This document shows positions 17,406 through 25,530 of a DNA stretch of 64,000 bases, piece after piece (position 1 is the first letter of the stretch; each line of letters begins with the position of its first letter). Origin of the DNA: Streptomyces olivaceoviridis (GTDB lineage: Bacteria; Actinomycetota; Actinomycetes; Streptomycetales; Streptomycetaceae). The stretch is taken from the NCBI RefSeq assembly GCF_014650115.1, contig NZ_BMUI01000033.1, positions 1-64,000 on the forward strand, written 5' to 3'. The translations under genes were made by a program, and so were the position numbers. Below the pieces are notes generated by a model. That model ran no database searches and was not told where the DNA came from. It was given only the letters and a program-made list of their open reading frames with translations.

Positions 17406-18643
17406 GCCGCCCCCTTCGCAGCCGCGTCCCGCCGGTCCGAGGCCGTCCGGATCTCCAGGTCCCGCCAGATCCCGGCCAGGGCCTCGGCGAACTTCTGCAC
17501 GTCCGCCGGGGTGTGCGTGGCCGAGGGCGCGATCCTCAGCAGTTCCTCCCCGAGGCGCACACTGGGCGCGTTGATGGCCTGGACATAGATCCCGTGCCGG
17601 TCGAGCAGCAGGTTCGAGGCCTGCTTGCACAGGGCGTCGTCACCGACCAGCGCCGAGACGATGTGCGAGTCCGCGGACAGGTACGGGACATCGGCCTCGT
17701 CCAGCAGCCGCTGCAACAGCCCCGCGTTCTCCGCCAGGCGGCCCCGCTCGGTGTCGGACGACCGCAGATGACGTACGGCGGCCAGGGCGCCGGCGGCGAT
17801 GGCGGGCGGCAGGGACGTGGTGAAGACGAACGCGCGGGAGAAGGTGCGGACGGTGTCGATCAGATCGGCGGGCCCGGCGATGTAGCCGCCGACCGTGCCC
17901 AGCGCCTTGGCGAGGGTGCCCATGACGACGTCGAAGCGGTCGGCGATGCCCTCGCGTGCCGCGATGCCCGCGCCCTGGGGGCCGTACATGCCGATCGCAT
18001 GCACCTCGTCGAGGAAGGTGGTGGCGCCGTACTGGTCGGCGAGGTCGGCGATGTCGGCGAGGGGGGCCACGTCCCCGGACATCGAGTAGACCGACTCCAG
18101 CACGATCAGCTTGGGCGCGTCGGGGTCGGTGTCCGCGAGGAGTTCGGCCAGGTGGGAGACGTCGTTGTGGCGGAAGATGCGCTTGCGGGCACCGCTGCGC
18201 CGCAGCCCGTCGATGATCGATGCGTGGTTCCGCTCGTCCGAGAAGACCACGGTGCCCTCGGGCCGGCCGGCGATCACCGACAGCGCCCCGTCGTTCGCGG
18301 TGTAGCCGGAGGTGAACAGCAGCGCCGCGTCCTTGCCGTGCCAGTCGGCCAGTTCGCGCTCCAGCTCCACGTGGCGGTGGTTGGTGCCGCCGATGTTGCG
18401 CGAGCCGCCGGAGCCGGCCCCGAAGCGGGCGACGGTGTCGCGTACGGCCTCCACGACCACCGGGTGCTGGCCCATGCTGAGGTAGTCGTTGCTGCACCAG
18501 ACGCTCACTTCGCTTTCCGACCCGTCGGTCCGGGCGACGGCACGGGGGAAGTGCCCCGCGCGCCGGCCGATCTCCAGGAAGGTGCGGGTGCGGCGCTCCT
18601 CCTCGGAGATGCCGTGGGTGAAGTACTCAAGATGCGTGGGCAT
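17402..18643 (-). CDS. 5-aminolevulinate synthase, C5N-pathway type
   Basis: This 413-residue PLP enzyme of the alpha-oxoamine synthase family condenses glycine with succinyl-CoA to 5-aminolevulinate. Visible features are WCSNDYLSMGQHP near 50, GSGGSRNIGGTNHRHVELE near 75, the aldimine-stacking His region HASIIDGLRRSG, FLDEVHAIGMYGPQGAG near 215 and the PLP lysine in TLAKALGTVGGY near 245. Actinobacteria normally make haem precursors by the glutamyl-tRNA route, so an ALAS here signals secondary metabolism, as in manumycin, moenomycin and bafilomycin-B pathways. The ATG at 18643 follows AAAGGAAG and gives the family N-terminus. The long in-frame upstream extension is not protein-like. It overlaps the downstream ligase by 4 bp. 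Confidence 0.93.
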   Translation of the reverse strand: MPTHLEYFTHGISEEERRTRTFLEIGRRAGHFPRAVARTDGSESEVSVWCSNDYLSMGQHPVVVEAVRDTVARFGAGSGGSRNIGGTNHRHVELERELADWHGKDAALLFTSGYTANDGALSVIAGRPEGTVVFSDERNHASIIDGLRRSGARKRIFRHNDVSHLAELLADTDPDAPKLIVLESVYSMSGDVAPLADIADLADQYGATTFLDEVHAIGMYGPQGAGIAAREGIADRFDVVMGTLAKALGTVGGYIAGPADLIDTVRTFSRAFVFTTSLPPAIAAGALAAVRHLRSSDTERGRLAENAGLLQRLLDEADVPYLSADSHIVSALVGDDALCKQASNLLLDRHGIYVQAINAPSVRLGEELLRIAPSATHTPADVQKFAEALAGIWRDLEIRTASDRRDAAAKGAA

Positions 18644-19062
18644 GCTGCTTCCTTTGCGGGTGAAGAAGTGCGGGACGAAAGGGAGTTGTCGAAGTCGGGC
18701 AGGTGCGGCACTGCGGAGTCGCGGTCGCGCCTTGTCGCGTCTGTCGCGCGGCGTGCGGCGTGCGGATGTCGGTGCCGTTCCCGTCGCGAGGCCGCCCGGC
18801 GCCGCTGTGGCGTGTCCGCGCCGCGGTGGTCGCGGAGCCGGTGCGGCAGGGGTGTGCGGCGCCGCGTGGTCGCCCACCGCCCTCCTTCCTGCCGCGCAAC
18901 GGTGGCGATGGTCAACGGGCCGCACCGCGGCGTGCGTTGACCTCTTCGCCGCTGACGGCAGCGGCCGAGCCGCTCCGGCCCGCATACGGCCCGGCATCGT
19001 GACGATCACGGTCGGGTTCCCGTCGCACCAGGCGGTACCAGCCTGGTCAGGAAGCCCGCGCC
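18644..19062. other. 419-bp intergenic stretch
   Basis: No gene is supported here. Apart from the hairpin just behind the oxidoreductase gene at 19027-19047, the sequence is GC-rich and featureless to me. Because that hairpin could end transcription, this gap may also hold a separate promoter for the aminolevulinate synthase and ligase genes, although I could not pick one out. Confidence 0.4.
19027..19047 (-). terminator. Hairpin 3' of the MDR oxidoreductase gene
   Basis: ACCAGGC at 19027-19033 pairs with GCCTGGT at 19041-19047 around a 7-base loop, 16 bp past the stop codon on the minus strand. There is no U-tract, as is usual in this kind of genome, so termination strength is uncertain. 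Confidence 0.45.
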
Positions 19063-20031
19063 CTACGGCCAGCTCAGTACGAGGTTGCCCCGGACGTCGC
19101 CGTCCAGCAGGCGTTTGAACGCCGCTCGCGCGTCCTGGGGTGGCATCACGTCGTCCACGAGGGGCCGGATGCCCGTGGTGCGCATGAGCGCCAGCATCCG
19201 CGCGTATTCGTCCCGGGTGCCGCTGAACGACCCGACGATGTTGATCTGGTGGAAGTAGACCCGGTGCAGCCGGGCCGGTGAGACGTCGCCGGAGGTGGCG
19301 CCGGCCACGACGACCGTGCCCCCGGTGCGCACGCTGTGCAGGGAGTGCGTCCACGTCGCCCGGCCGACGCTGTCGATGACGGCGTCCACCTGTTCGGGCA
19401 GTTGTGCCTTGGGCTCCAGTACCTCGTGCGCGCCCAGGCGCCTGGCCAGCTCTCGCTTGTCGGCGGTACGGCTGGTGGCGTACACCCGGAGTCCGCTGGC
19501 CGCGCCCAGCGTGATCAGCGCGGTGGACAGTCCGCCGGCCGCGCCCTGCACGAGAACCGAGTCGCCGGGTTGCAGCCTGGCCTTGGTGAACAGCATGCGG
19601 TACGCCGGCAGCCACGAGCAGATCAGGCAGGCCGCCTCTTCCCAGGTCAGCTGGTCCGGGACCGGCAGCAGGCTGGTCGCAGGCACGGCGATGTACTCGG
19701 CCATCGTGCCGGGCCGGGCGCCCACGAGCTGCGCGGCCGGCAGGATCAGGGTCTCGTCCGCGGTGCCCGGCGGGGACTCCAGTACGGGATAGAGCACCAC
19801 GCGCCGGCCCTCAGGGTCCTCCCCCGCCGCCTCGCAGCCGAGGATCCGCGGATACTTGTCGTGGTTCAGGCCGACACCCCGCAGGGTCCACAGATCCTTG
19901 TGGTTGAGGGACACGGACCTGACCCGGACCCGCAGCCACCCCTCGGGCACCTCCGGATCGGGGCGCTCGCCGACGGCCAGGGCGGCCAGCGGTTCCTCGG
20001 CGTCGGGACGTGCCGCGTAGACAGCCCTCAC
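19063..20031 (-). CDS. Zinc-type/quinone oxidoreductase-like MDR family protein
   Basis: This 322-residue medium-chain dehydrogenase/reductase has an N-terminal GroES-like fold (LNHKDLWTLRGVG near 50, ILGCEAAG near 68) and a Rossmann half with VQGAAGGLSTALITLG near 150 that should bind NADPH. It lacks the carboxylating crotonyl-CoA reductase features and is about 100 residues shorter than those enzymes. I do not call it a CCR. The GTG at 20031 has GGGAGGG about 7 bp upstream. It lies between an acyl-CoA dehydrogenase and aminolevulinate synthase genes, suggesting reduction of an enoyl- or keto-acyl intermediate, but the substrate cannot be read. Confidence 0.87.
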   Translation of the reverse strand: MRAVYAARPDAEEPLAALAVGERPDPEVPEGWLRVRVRSVSLNHKDLWTLRGVGLNHDKYPRILGCEAAGEDPEGRRVVLYPVLESPPGTADETLILPAAQLVGARPGTMAEYIAVPATSLLPVPDQLTWEEAACLICSWLPAYRMLFTKARLQPGDSVLVQGAAGGLSTALITLGAASGLRVYATSRTADKRELARRLGAHEVLEPKAQLPEQVDAVIDSVGRATWTHSLHSVRTGGTVVVAGATSGDVSPARLHRVYFHQINIVGSFSGTRDEYARMLALMRTTGIRPLVDDVMPPQDARAAFKRLLDGDVRGNLVLSWP

Positions 20032-20184
20032 CGTCCCGCCCTCCCGCCCCGGCTGGTGCCCCACGGCCGATGCCCCGTGGCTCGCAGGTGTGGTGAAATG
20101 TCGTGACGCCGCATGGCAGCTCCTCGTCGTACGGGAGTTTCGGGTGTCGCGCGCCGCCGGGTGGCAGCGTCACGCTCGGGACCG

Positions 20185-21393
20185 TCAGCGGAATGCCTGG
20201 ACACCGGTGACCGCCCGGCCGATGCTGAGGGTGTGGACCTCCTCGGTCCCCTCGACGGTGAGCACCGCCTCCAGGTTGGACATGTGCCGCATCACCGGGT
20301 AGTCGAGGGTGATGCCGTTGGCGCCGAGGATGCTGCGCGCCGTGCGGGCGACCTCGGTCGCGGCGCGCACGTTGGCGAGCTTGCCGAGGCTGAGCTGCGT
20401 GGGCTCCAGCAGGCCGGCCTCCTTCAGCCGGGCCAGCCGCAGCGCGGTCATCCCGGCGTGCGTGAGGTCCACCACCATGTCCGCGAGCTTGCGCTGGGAG
20501 AGCTGGAAGGAGGCGAGCGACCGGCCGAACTGCTCACGGCCGACGGCGTACTCGAGCGCGCTGGCGTAGCAGGTGCGGGCGGCGCCGACCACGCCCCAGA
20601 TGATGCCGAAGCGGGCCTCGTTCAGGCACGAGAGCGCCGTCTTCAGACCGCGCGCCCCGGGCAGGGCCGCCGACGCGGGGACCCGCACCTCGTCCAGGGT
20701 GAGGCCGGCGGTGTTGGACGCCCGCAGGGCCAGTTTGCGGGTGATCTCCTGGGCGGCGAAGCCGGGCGTGCCGGTGGGCACGAGGAAGGCGCGCACCCCG
20801 TCCTCCGTGTGTGCCCAGATCACCGCGACGTCCGCGAGCGCGCCGTTGTTGATCCACGCCTTGGCGCCGTTGAGCACCCAGTCGCCGCCGTCGCGGCGGG
20901 CGAACGTACGCATCGAACCCGGGTCGGAGCCCGACTCCGGTTCGGTCAGGCCGAAGCAGCCGAGCACCTCGCCCGCGGCCATCCGGGGCAACCATTCCTG
21001 CCGCTGTTCCGCACTGCCCCAGCGGTGGATGGCGCACATGGCGAGGCAGCCCTGCACGGACACGAAACTGCGCAGTCCGGAGTCGACCGCTTCCAGTTCG
21101 CGGCAGGCGACGCCGTAGGCGGTGGCCGACAGACCGGCGCAGCCGTAGCCGTCCAGCTGCATGCCCAGCAGGCCGAGCGCGCCGAGTTCCTTGGCGATCG
21201 AGCGGGGCAGCTCCGCGCGCTCGTACCAGTCGGCGACATGGGGCAGCAGTTCGGTCGTCGCGTAGGCCCGCACGGTGTCGCGCATGGCCCGCTCGGTGGC
21301 GTTCAGCTCATCGTCCAGGGCCAGGAAGTCATGGGGGTCGGGTGTCCGTGCCTTCACCGGCTCGGAGTGCTCAACGCTTTCGGGGAGAGTCAA
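20185..21393 (-). CDS. Acyl-CoA dehydrogenase, glutaryl-CoA dehydrogenase-like
   Basis: The product is about 402 residues, a FAD-dependent acyl-CoA dehydrogenase. It carries CFGLTEPESGSDPGSM near 140, the FAD-binding GREQFGRSLASFQ near 290, and the C-terminal catalytic segment VEGTEEVHTLSIGRAVTGVQ with the base glutamate in EGT. This arrangement and the RAVTGVQAF ending are closest to glutaryl-CoA dehydrogenases, which oxidise and decarboxylate glutaryl-CoA to crotonyl-CoA. A role in making an unusual acyl-CoA is possible. I prefer the TTG at 21393, which has AGAGGG about 10 bp upstream. A TTG at 21420 and a GTG further in are alternatives. It lies 79 bp behind the carboxylase gene. Confidence 0.9.
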   Translation of the reverse strand: MTLPESVEHSEPVKARTPDPHDFLALDDELNATERAMRDTVRAYATTELLPHVADWYERAELPRSIAKELGALGLLGMQLDGYGCAGLSATAYGVACRELEAVDSGLRSFVSVQGCLAMCAIHRWGSAEQRQEWLPRMAAGEVLGCFGLTEPESGSDPGSMRTFARRDGGDWVLNGAKAWINNGALADVAVIWAHTEDGVRAFLVPTGTPGFAAQEITRKLALRASNTAGLTLDEVRVPASAALPGARGLKTALSCLNEARFGIIWGVVGAARTCYASALEYAVGREQFGRSLASFQLSQRKLADMVVDLTHAGMTALRLARLKEAGLLEPTQLSLGKLANVRAATEVARTARSILGANGITLDYPVMRHMSNLEAVLTVEGTEEVHTLSIGRAVTGVQAFR

Positions 21394-21472
21394 GTGTTTC
21401 CGCCCTCTTCGGTCCGTCAACTGTCTGGTCTCGGTCCCGCTGTGCTTCGGGTCGTGCCGTCGCGTCCCCCGC

Positions 21473-23107
21473 TCAGAGCGGGATGTTGCCGTGCCTGCGG
21501 GGTGGCCCCTCCGCGCGCTTGGTCGCCAGCAGCCGCAGCGCCCACCCGATCTGTGCGCGGGTGTGCGACGGCTGGATGACCGCGTCGACGTAACCGCGGT
21601 CGGCCGCGGCGTAGGGAGTGGCCTGGTCCTCGTACTCGCTCACCAACTGGGCGCGGCGCTGGGCCAGTTCGTCGCCCTCCAGCCGCGCCAGTTCCCTGCG
21701 GTGGAGGATGCCGACGGCTCCCGCGGCGCCCGTCACGGCGATCTGCGCGGTCGGCCAGGACAGGTTGACGTCGGCGCCGAGGTGCTTGGAGCCCATGGCG
21801 CCGTAGGCACCGCCGTACGCCTTGCGCGTGATCACCGTGATCTTGGGGACGACCGCCTCGGCGTAGGCGTAGATCAGCTTGGCGCCCCGCCGGATGATCC
21901 CGTCCCACTCCTGGTCGACGCCGGGCAGGAAACCCGGCACGTCCACGAACGTCAGCACGGGCACGTTGAACGCGTCGCAGGTGCGCACGAAACGTGCCGC
22001 CTTCTCCGAGGCGTTGATGTCCAGGCAACCCGCCACCTGGGTGGGCTGGTTGGCGACGACCCCGACGCTGCGCCCGGCCACCCGGCCGAAGCCGACGACG
22101 ATGTTCGGTGCGAACATCCTCTGCACCTCAAGGAACTCGCCGTCGTCGAGCACCCGGGTGATGACCTCGTACATGTCGTAGGCCTGGTGCGGCGAGTCCG
22201 GGACGATCGTGTCCAGTTCGAGATCGGTGGCGGTGAGCCCGTCGGCGCTCGAACGTGCCTGCTCCGGTGGGGAGAAGACCGGCGGCACGGAGAGGTTGTT
22301 GCTCGGCAGGTAGCTGAGCAGGTCCTTGGCGTAGGCCAGCGCGTCGTCCTCGTCGGAGGCGAGGTAGTGCGCCACCCCCGACCGGGTGTTGTGCGGGCGG
22401 CCACCGCCGAGCGTCTCGAAGTCCACCTCCTCCCCGGTGACGGCCCTGATGACCTCGGGCCCGGTGATGAACATGTGGCTGGTCCGGTCGACCATGACGG
22501 TGAAGTCGGTGAGCGCCGGGGAGTACACCGCTCCCCCGGCGCACGCGCCCATGATCAGGGAGATCTGCGGGACGACGCCGGAACAGCGCACGTTGCGGAA
22601 GAAGATCTCGCCGTAGCGGCCGAGCGTGCCGACGCCTTCCTGGATGCGGGCACCGCCGCCGTCGTTGATCCCCACCAGCGGGCAGCCGACCCTGGCGGCC
22701 AGGTCCATCAGCTTGACGATCTTGTCGCCGTGCACCTCACCGAGTGTTCCGCCGAAAACGGTGGCGTCCTGGCTGTAGACGGCCACCGGACGGCCGTCGA
22801 TCGTGCCGGTGCCGGTGACGACGCCGTCCCCCATGGCGTGCCGCTCCGGTGAGCCGGCGGTCGGCGCGTGCCGGGCCAGCGCATCGAGTTCGACGAAGGA
22901 GCCGGGGTCGAGCAGGGCGTCGATGCGCTCGCGCGCCGTGCGGCGTCCCTTCGCGTGCTGGCGTTCCACGCCGGCGGCGCCGCCGGCGCACATCGCGGCG
23001 TCGATCCGCTGCTGGAGGTCGGCCAACTTGCCCGCTGTCGTGCGCGGGTCGGGGGTGTCGGGGGTGGTGACGGCGGAGACCCGCGCGGGACCGGTGGCGA
23101 TGCTCAT
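21473..23107 (-). CDS. pccB: Acyl-CoA (propionyl-CoA) carboxylase carboxyltransferase beta subunit
   Basis: This protein of about 544 residues is the carboxyltransferase subunit of a biotin-dependent acyl-CoA carboxylase. It transfers carboxyl groups from biotinylated alpha subunit to propionyl- or acetyl-CoA. Visible are QHAKGRRTARERIDALLDPG near 50, GVVTGTGTIDGRPVAVYSQD near 85, the glycine-rich GACAGGAVYSPALTDF and, near the C-terminus, KAYGGAYGAMGSKHLGADV. Length is normal. Methylmalonyl-CoA from it would feed PKS modules 1 and 3. No alpha subunit is in the window. The ATG at 23107 is preferred. A GTG at 23128 in the same frame is possible and neither has a good ribosome binding site. It is the first gene behind a copy of the shared promoter element. 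Confidence 0.92.
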   Translation of the reverse strand: MSIATGPARVSAVTTPDTPDPRTTAGKLADLQQRIDAAMCAGGAAGVERQHAKGRRTARERIDALLDPGSFVELDALARHAPTAGSPERHAMGDGVVTGTGTIDGRPVAVYSQDATVFGGTLGEVHGDKIVKLMDLAARVGCPLVGINDGGGARIQEGVGTLGRYGEIFFRNVRCSGVVPQISLIMGACAGGAVYSPALTDFTVMVDRTSHMFITGPEVIRAVTGEEVDFETLGGGRPHNTRSGVAHYLASDEDDALAYAKDLLSYLPSNNLSVPPVFSPPEQARSSADGLTATDLELDTIVPDSPHQAYDMYEVITRVLDDGEFLEVQRMFAPNIVVGFGRVAGRSVGVVANQPTQVAGCLDINASEKAARFVRTCDAFNVPVLTFVDVPGFLPGVDQEWDGIIRRGAKLIYAYAEAVVPKITVITRKAYGGAYGAMGSKHLGADVNLSWPTAQIAVTGAAGAVGILHRRELARLEGDELAQRRAQLVSEYEDQATPYAAADRGYVDAVIQPSHTRAQIGWALRLLATKRAEGPPRRHGNIPL

Positions 23108-23227
23108 GATCGCCCGGCCGACCGCCACCGTGCGGTCCGCGGGGCCGTGGCCCCACGGTCGGCACCGACTTCCCTGGTCACAAACTCCATCGGCCTCTCC
23201 TGCTAAGCTGGCTGAACTGTCCGCTGG

Positions 23228-23274
23228 TCACCGTAAGTTGGATATCCCGCACGCCACATCCCCCGGTCTGACGG
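23228..23274 (-). promoter_or_regulatory. Shared promoter element, copy upstream of the carboxylase/C5N operon
   Basis: Read on the minus strand this 47-bp block begins CCGTC, carries GGGGGATGTGG, and ends CTTACGGTGA, about 120 bp before the carboxylase start. It matches the copies before the PKS, P450-relic/CaiB and AHBA operons: the GGATG core and the TACGGTG end are conserved, at the same spacing as in the PKS-operon copy. TACGGT is in a position to act as a -10 hexamer. It is the most divergent of the four at its 5' end. Confidence 0.6.
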
Positions 23275-23339
23275 CAGGTGACGCATTCACGGCCGGCGGA
23301 TCGGCCCGGCCGGCCGGGGTTCTTCCTCGAAAGGCTTCG

Positions 23340-24131
23340 ATGTCGATCACTCCCGCCGATGAGGTGCTGTCGCGCACGGTGGCCACCCTGCGAGGTGCCG
23401 GATGCGTGTTCGCGGAGGAGGAGGCGGCGCTGCTCCTCGATGCCGCCGAGACACCCGCCGAACTGGACGTGCTGGTGCACCGCCGTGTGGTCGGCGAGCC
23501 GCTGGAGGTCATCCTCGGCTGGGCCGAGTTCTGCGGCCTGCGGATCCGGGTGAACGCCGGGGTGTTCGTCCCACGTCAGCGCACCCGGTTCCTGGTCGAC
23601 CTGGCGGCGGAGTCGGCCCGGCCGGGCTCGGTCGTCGTCGATCTGTGCTGCGGAACCGGAGCGATCGGTGCCGCCGTCGCCGCGCGGGTGCCCGGGATCG
23701 AGCTGTCGTGCGCCGACATCGACCCGAACGCGGTCGCCTGCGCCCGGCTGAACGTCGGCGCAGACGCCCACGTGTACGAGGGCGACCTGTACGACGCGCT
23801 GCCCGGCTCGCTGCGCGGTCGCGTGGACGTCCTGGTCGTCAACGCTCCGTACGTGCCGACGGACGAGATCGCGATGATGCCGCCCGAGGCACGTGACCAC
23901 GAGCCGAAGTACACGCTCGACGGGGGCGCCGACGGTGTCGAGGTGCACCGCCGGGTCGCCGCCGGGGCACCGGCGTGGCTGGCGCCGGGCGGCAGACTGC
24001 TGATCGAGACCAGCGAGGAGCAGGCCCCACTCACCGCGCGGGCGATGGCCGACCACGGCCTCGTCCCCCACGTGTCCACGAACGACGAGATGTACTGCAC
24101 GGTCGTGGTCGGCACCCGCGCCGCCGGTTAG
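23340..24131 (+). CDS. HemK/PrmC-like class I methyltransferase
   Basis: This 263-residue SAM-dependent methyltransferase resembles the N5-glutamine methyltransferase family. It has an N-terminal helical cap, GEPLEVILGWAEFCGLRI near 60, FVPRQRTRFLV near 80, the SAM motif VVDLCCGTGAIGAAV near 100, and ADIDPNAVACARLN. The family NPPY catalytic motif is replaced by NAPY near 170, so it is likely a paralogue and not the housekeeping release-factor methyltransferase. The ATG at 23340 has GAAAGG upstream. It is transcribed alone, divergent from the carboxylase operon and convergent with the acyltransferase gene. The substrate is unknown, and methylation of a cluster metabolite or a resistance role are both only guesses. 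Confidence 0.82.
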   Translation: MSITPADEVLSRTVATLRGAGCVFAEEEAALLLDAAETPAELDVLVHRRVVGEPLEVILGWAEFCGLRIRVNAGVFVPRQRTRFLVDLAAESARPGSVVVDLCCGTGAIGAAVAARVPGIELSCADIDPNAVACARLNVGADAHVYEGDLYDALPGSLRGRVDVLVVNAPYVPTDEIAMMPPEARDHEPKYTLDGGADGVEVHRRVAAGAPAWLAPGGRLLIETSEEQAPLTARAMADHGLVPHVSTNDEMYCTVVVGTRAAG

Positions 24132-24144
24132 GCCCTGTCGTTGT

Positions 24145-24171
24145 CCGGCCGGTGGATCCTCATCCGGCCGG
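24145..24171. terminator. GC-rich hairpin between convergent methyltransferase and acyltransferase genes
   Basis: CCGGCCGG at 24145-24152 and again at 24164-24171 are self-complementary and can pair across an 11-base loop. It begins 13 bp past the methyltransferase stop and overlaps the last codons of the convergent acyltransferase gene. Confidence 0.4.
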
Positions 24172-25452
24172 GACCGGTACCCGGTCGGCGAACTCCCGCA
24201 GAGTCGCCCGGACATGGTCGTGGACCGCGTCCATCTGTGCTTCCGTGAAGCACTCGGTGCTGTAGGGCATTTCGATGCGGAAGCGGTCGCGGACCGTCAT
24301 CAGCACGGCGAGCACCGGGCCGTGCTGCAGGAACGACGGCGCCTTGCTGGACACCGCGAACCCCCGCATGTCCGTGATCTCCAGGCCGGGCGGAGACGGC
24401 GGCAGGATGACGCGTCCGATGTTGGTCATCACCACGCTCGCCGCCAGCAGGTGCGGGGTGGCCAGCAGCCGGTCCAGCGACTGCAGTTCCAGGGCGGGGT
24501 CGCCGCGGCCGACCGCGGCTTTGAGGCCGGTGGCGAGCCGACGGCCCAGCGCGACGAGGTCGGCCCCCGCCGGTACGTCGACCAGATCCTGGTACCACGA
24601 GGCCGCGGGGACCATCACCTCACGGCTCAGCCGGGGCTCCACCCGCTCGCGCAGGTCCACCGTGGAGACGCAGCCCAGCCGGTGGTCGGCGTACTCCGCC
24701 GGCAGGCCGGAACGGACGGCCGCGAGGATCGCCGCGCCCACCAGCCCGTGCACCGACACACCCGCGCTCCGGGCGAACGCCAGGAGACTCGCGGTCTCGG
24801 AGACGTCCAGCTGGAGCCGGCGTGACTGGGTCCGGCCCTGCTGGGGCGCCACCTCGCCGGACCGGGCCGCGAGGTACGGGAGGGCGCCGACCGGGGCGCC
24901 TTCGGCCCGGTCGAGCCGCCCCTGGACGTAGGCGGCCACGTCGGTCTCGGTGACGGGTGCGAGGCGGTCGTCGATCGCCGCCGGCCAGTCCTCCCGGACG
25001 GGCCGGACGGGCGGGTGTGTGCCTGCCTTGATGTCGGCGTAGTACTGCCACAAGCGGACGCACAGCGCGGTCGCGCTGCGGCCGTCGCAGATCGCATGGT
25101 CGGTCCCGAGGACCAGCGTGTCCTCGTCCGCGCCGGTCAGCAGCACCGCGCGGACCAGCGGGCCGCCCAGCGGCAGCGGCGTGTTCCACTCCTGCACCAG
25201 CCCGTCCGGGCTGCCGGCGCGCACCACCAGGCGCGGCAGTTCGTCGGGCTTCAGCGGGCTGAGGAAACTGCCCTCGGCGTCCTGCTCCAGGCGGCTGCGC
25301 AGCGACGGGTGGTCGGCCAGCACCGCGGCGAACGCCGCGCCGAGCGCGTCGGGGTCGACACCGCCGCGCACCGTGATCGTGCGCACGGCCTGGGTTCTCA
25401 TCTCCCCGGCGTACAGGTTCTCCGAGCGGGATAGGTTGCGACGCATGTCCAT
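24160..25452 (-). CDS. PapA/condensation-domain-like acyltransferase
   Basis: This 430-residue stand-alone member of the CoA-dependent acyltransferase/condensation superfamily has the catalytic HxxxDG motif as HAICDGRSAT near residue 130 and the second-half SVVMTNIGRV near 345. It resembles the phthiocerol-type PapA and the rifamycin Orf20 acetyltransferase that esterifies an ansa-chain hydroxyl. It is the last gene of the PKS operon, so late O-acylation of the macrolactam is the natural guess. The ATG at 25452 is used. An ATG at 25446 fits the weak ribosome binding site (CAGG) slightly better. The donor acyl group cannot be read from sequence. Confidence 0.85.
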   Translation of the reverse strand: MDMRRNLSRSENLYAGEMRTQAVRTITVRGGVDPDALGAAFAAVLADHPSLRSRLEQDAEGSFLSPLKPDELPRLVVRAGSPDGLVQEWNTPLPLGGPLVRAVLLTGADEDTLVLGTDHAICDGRSATALCVRLWQYYADIKAGTHPPVRPVREDWPAAIDDRLAPVTETDVAAYVQGRLDRAEGAPVGALPYLAARSGEVAPQQGRTQSRRLQLDVSETASLLAFARSAGVSVHGLVGAAILAAVRSGLPAEYADHRLGCVSTVDLRERVEPRLSREVMVPAASWYQDLVDVPAGADLVALGRRLATGLKAAVGRGDPALELQSLDRLLATPHLLAASVVMTNIGRVILPPSPPGLEITDMRGFAVSSKAPSFLQHGPVLAVLMTVRDRFRIEMPYSTECFTEAQMDAVHDHVRATLREFADRVPVPAG

Positions 25453-25530
25453 CCTGTTCTGTCGACGGTGACGAGGGCGATGAGCCGAGCGGCGTGGGCC
25501 GCGTCGAGCGGGGGAACGGGGTACCGGGCT

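Noticed and set aside
18644..19615. Upstream extension of the aminolevulinate synthase frame through the MDR gene
   Set aside because: The family N-terminus and a good ribosome binding site place the start at 18643. The extension is a shadow of the MDR gene and its spacer.
19063..20031. Crotonyl-CoA carboxylase/reductase
   Set aside because: It is about 320 residues instead of about 440 and lacks the CCR-specific regions. It is an ordinary MDR oxidoreductase.
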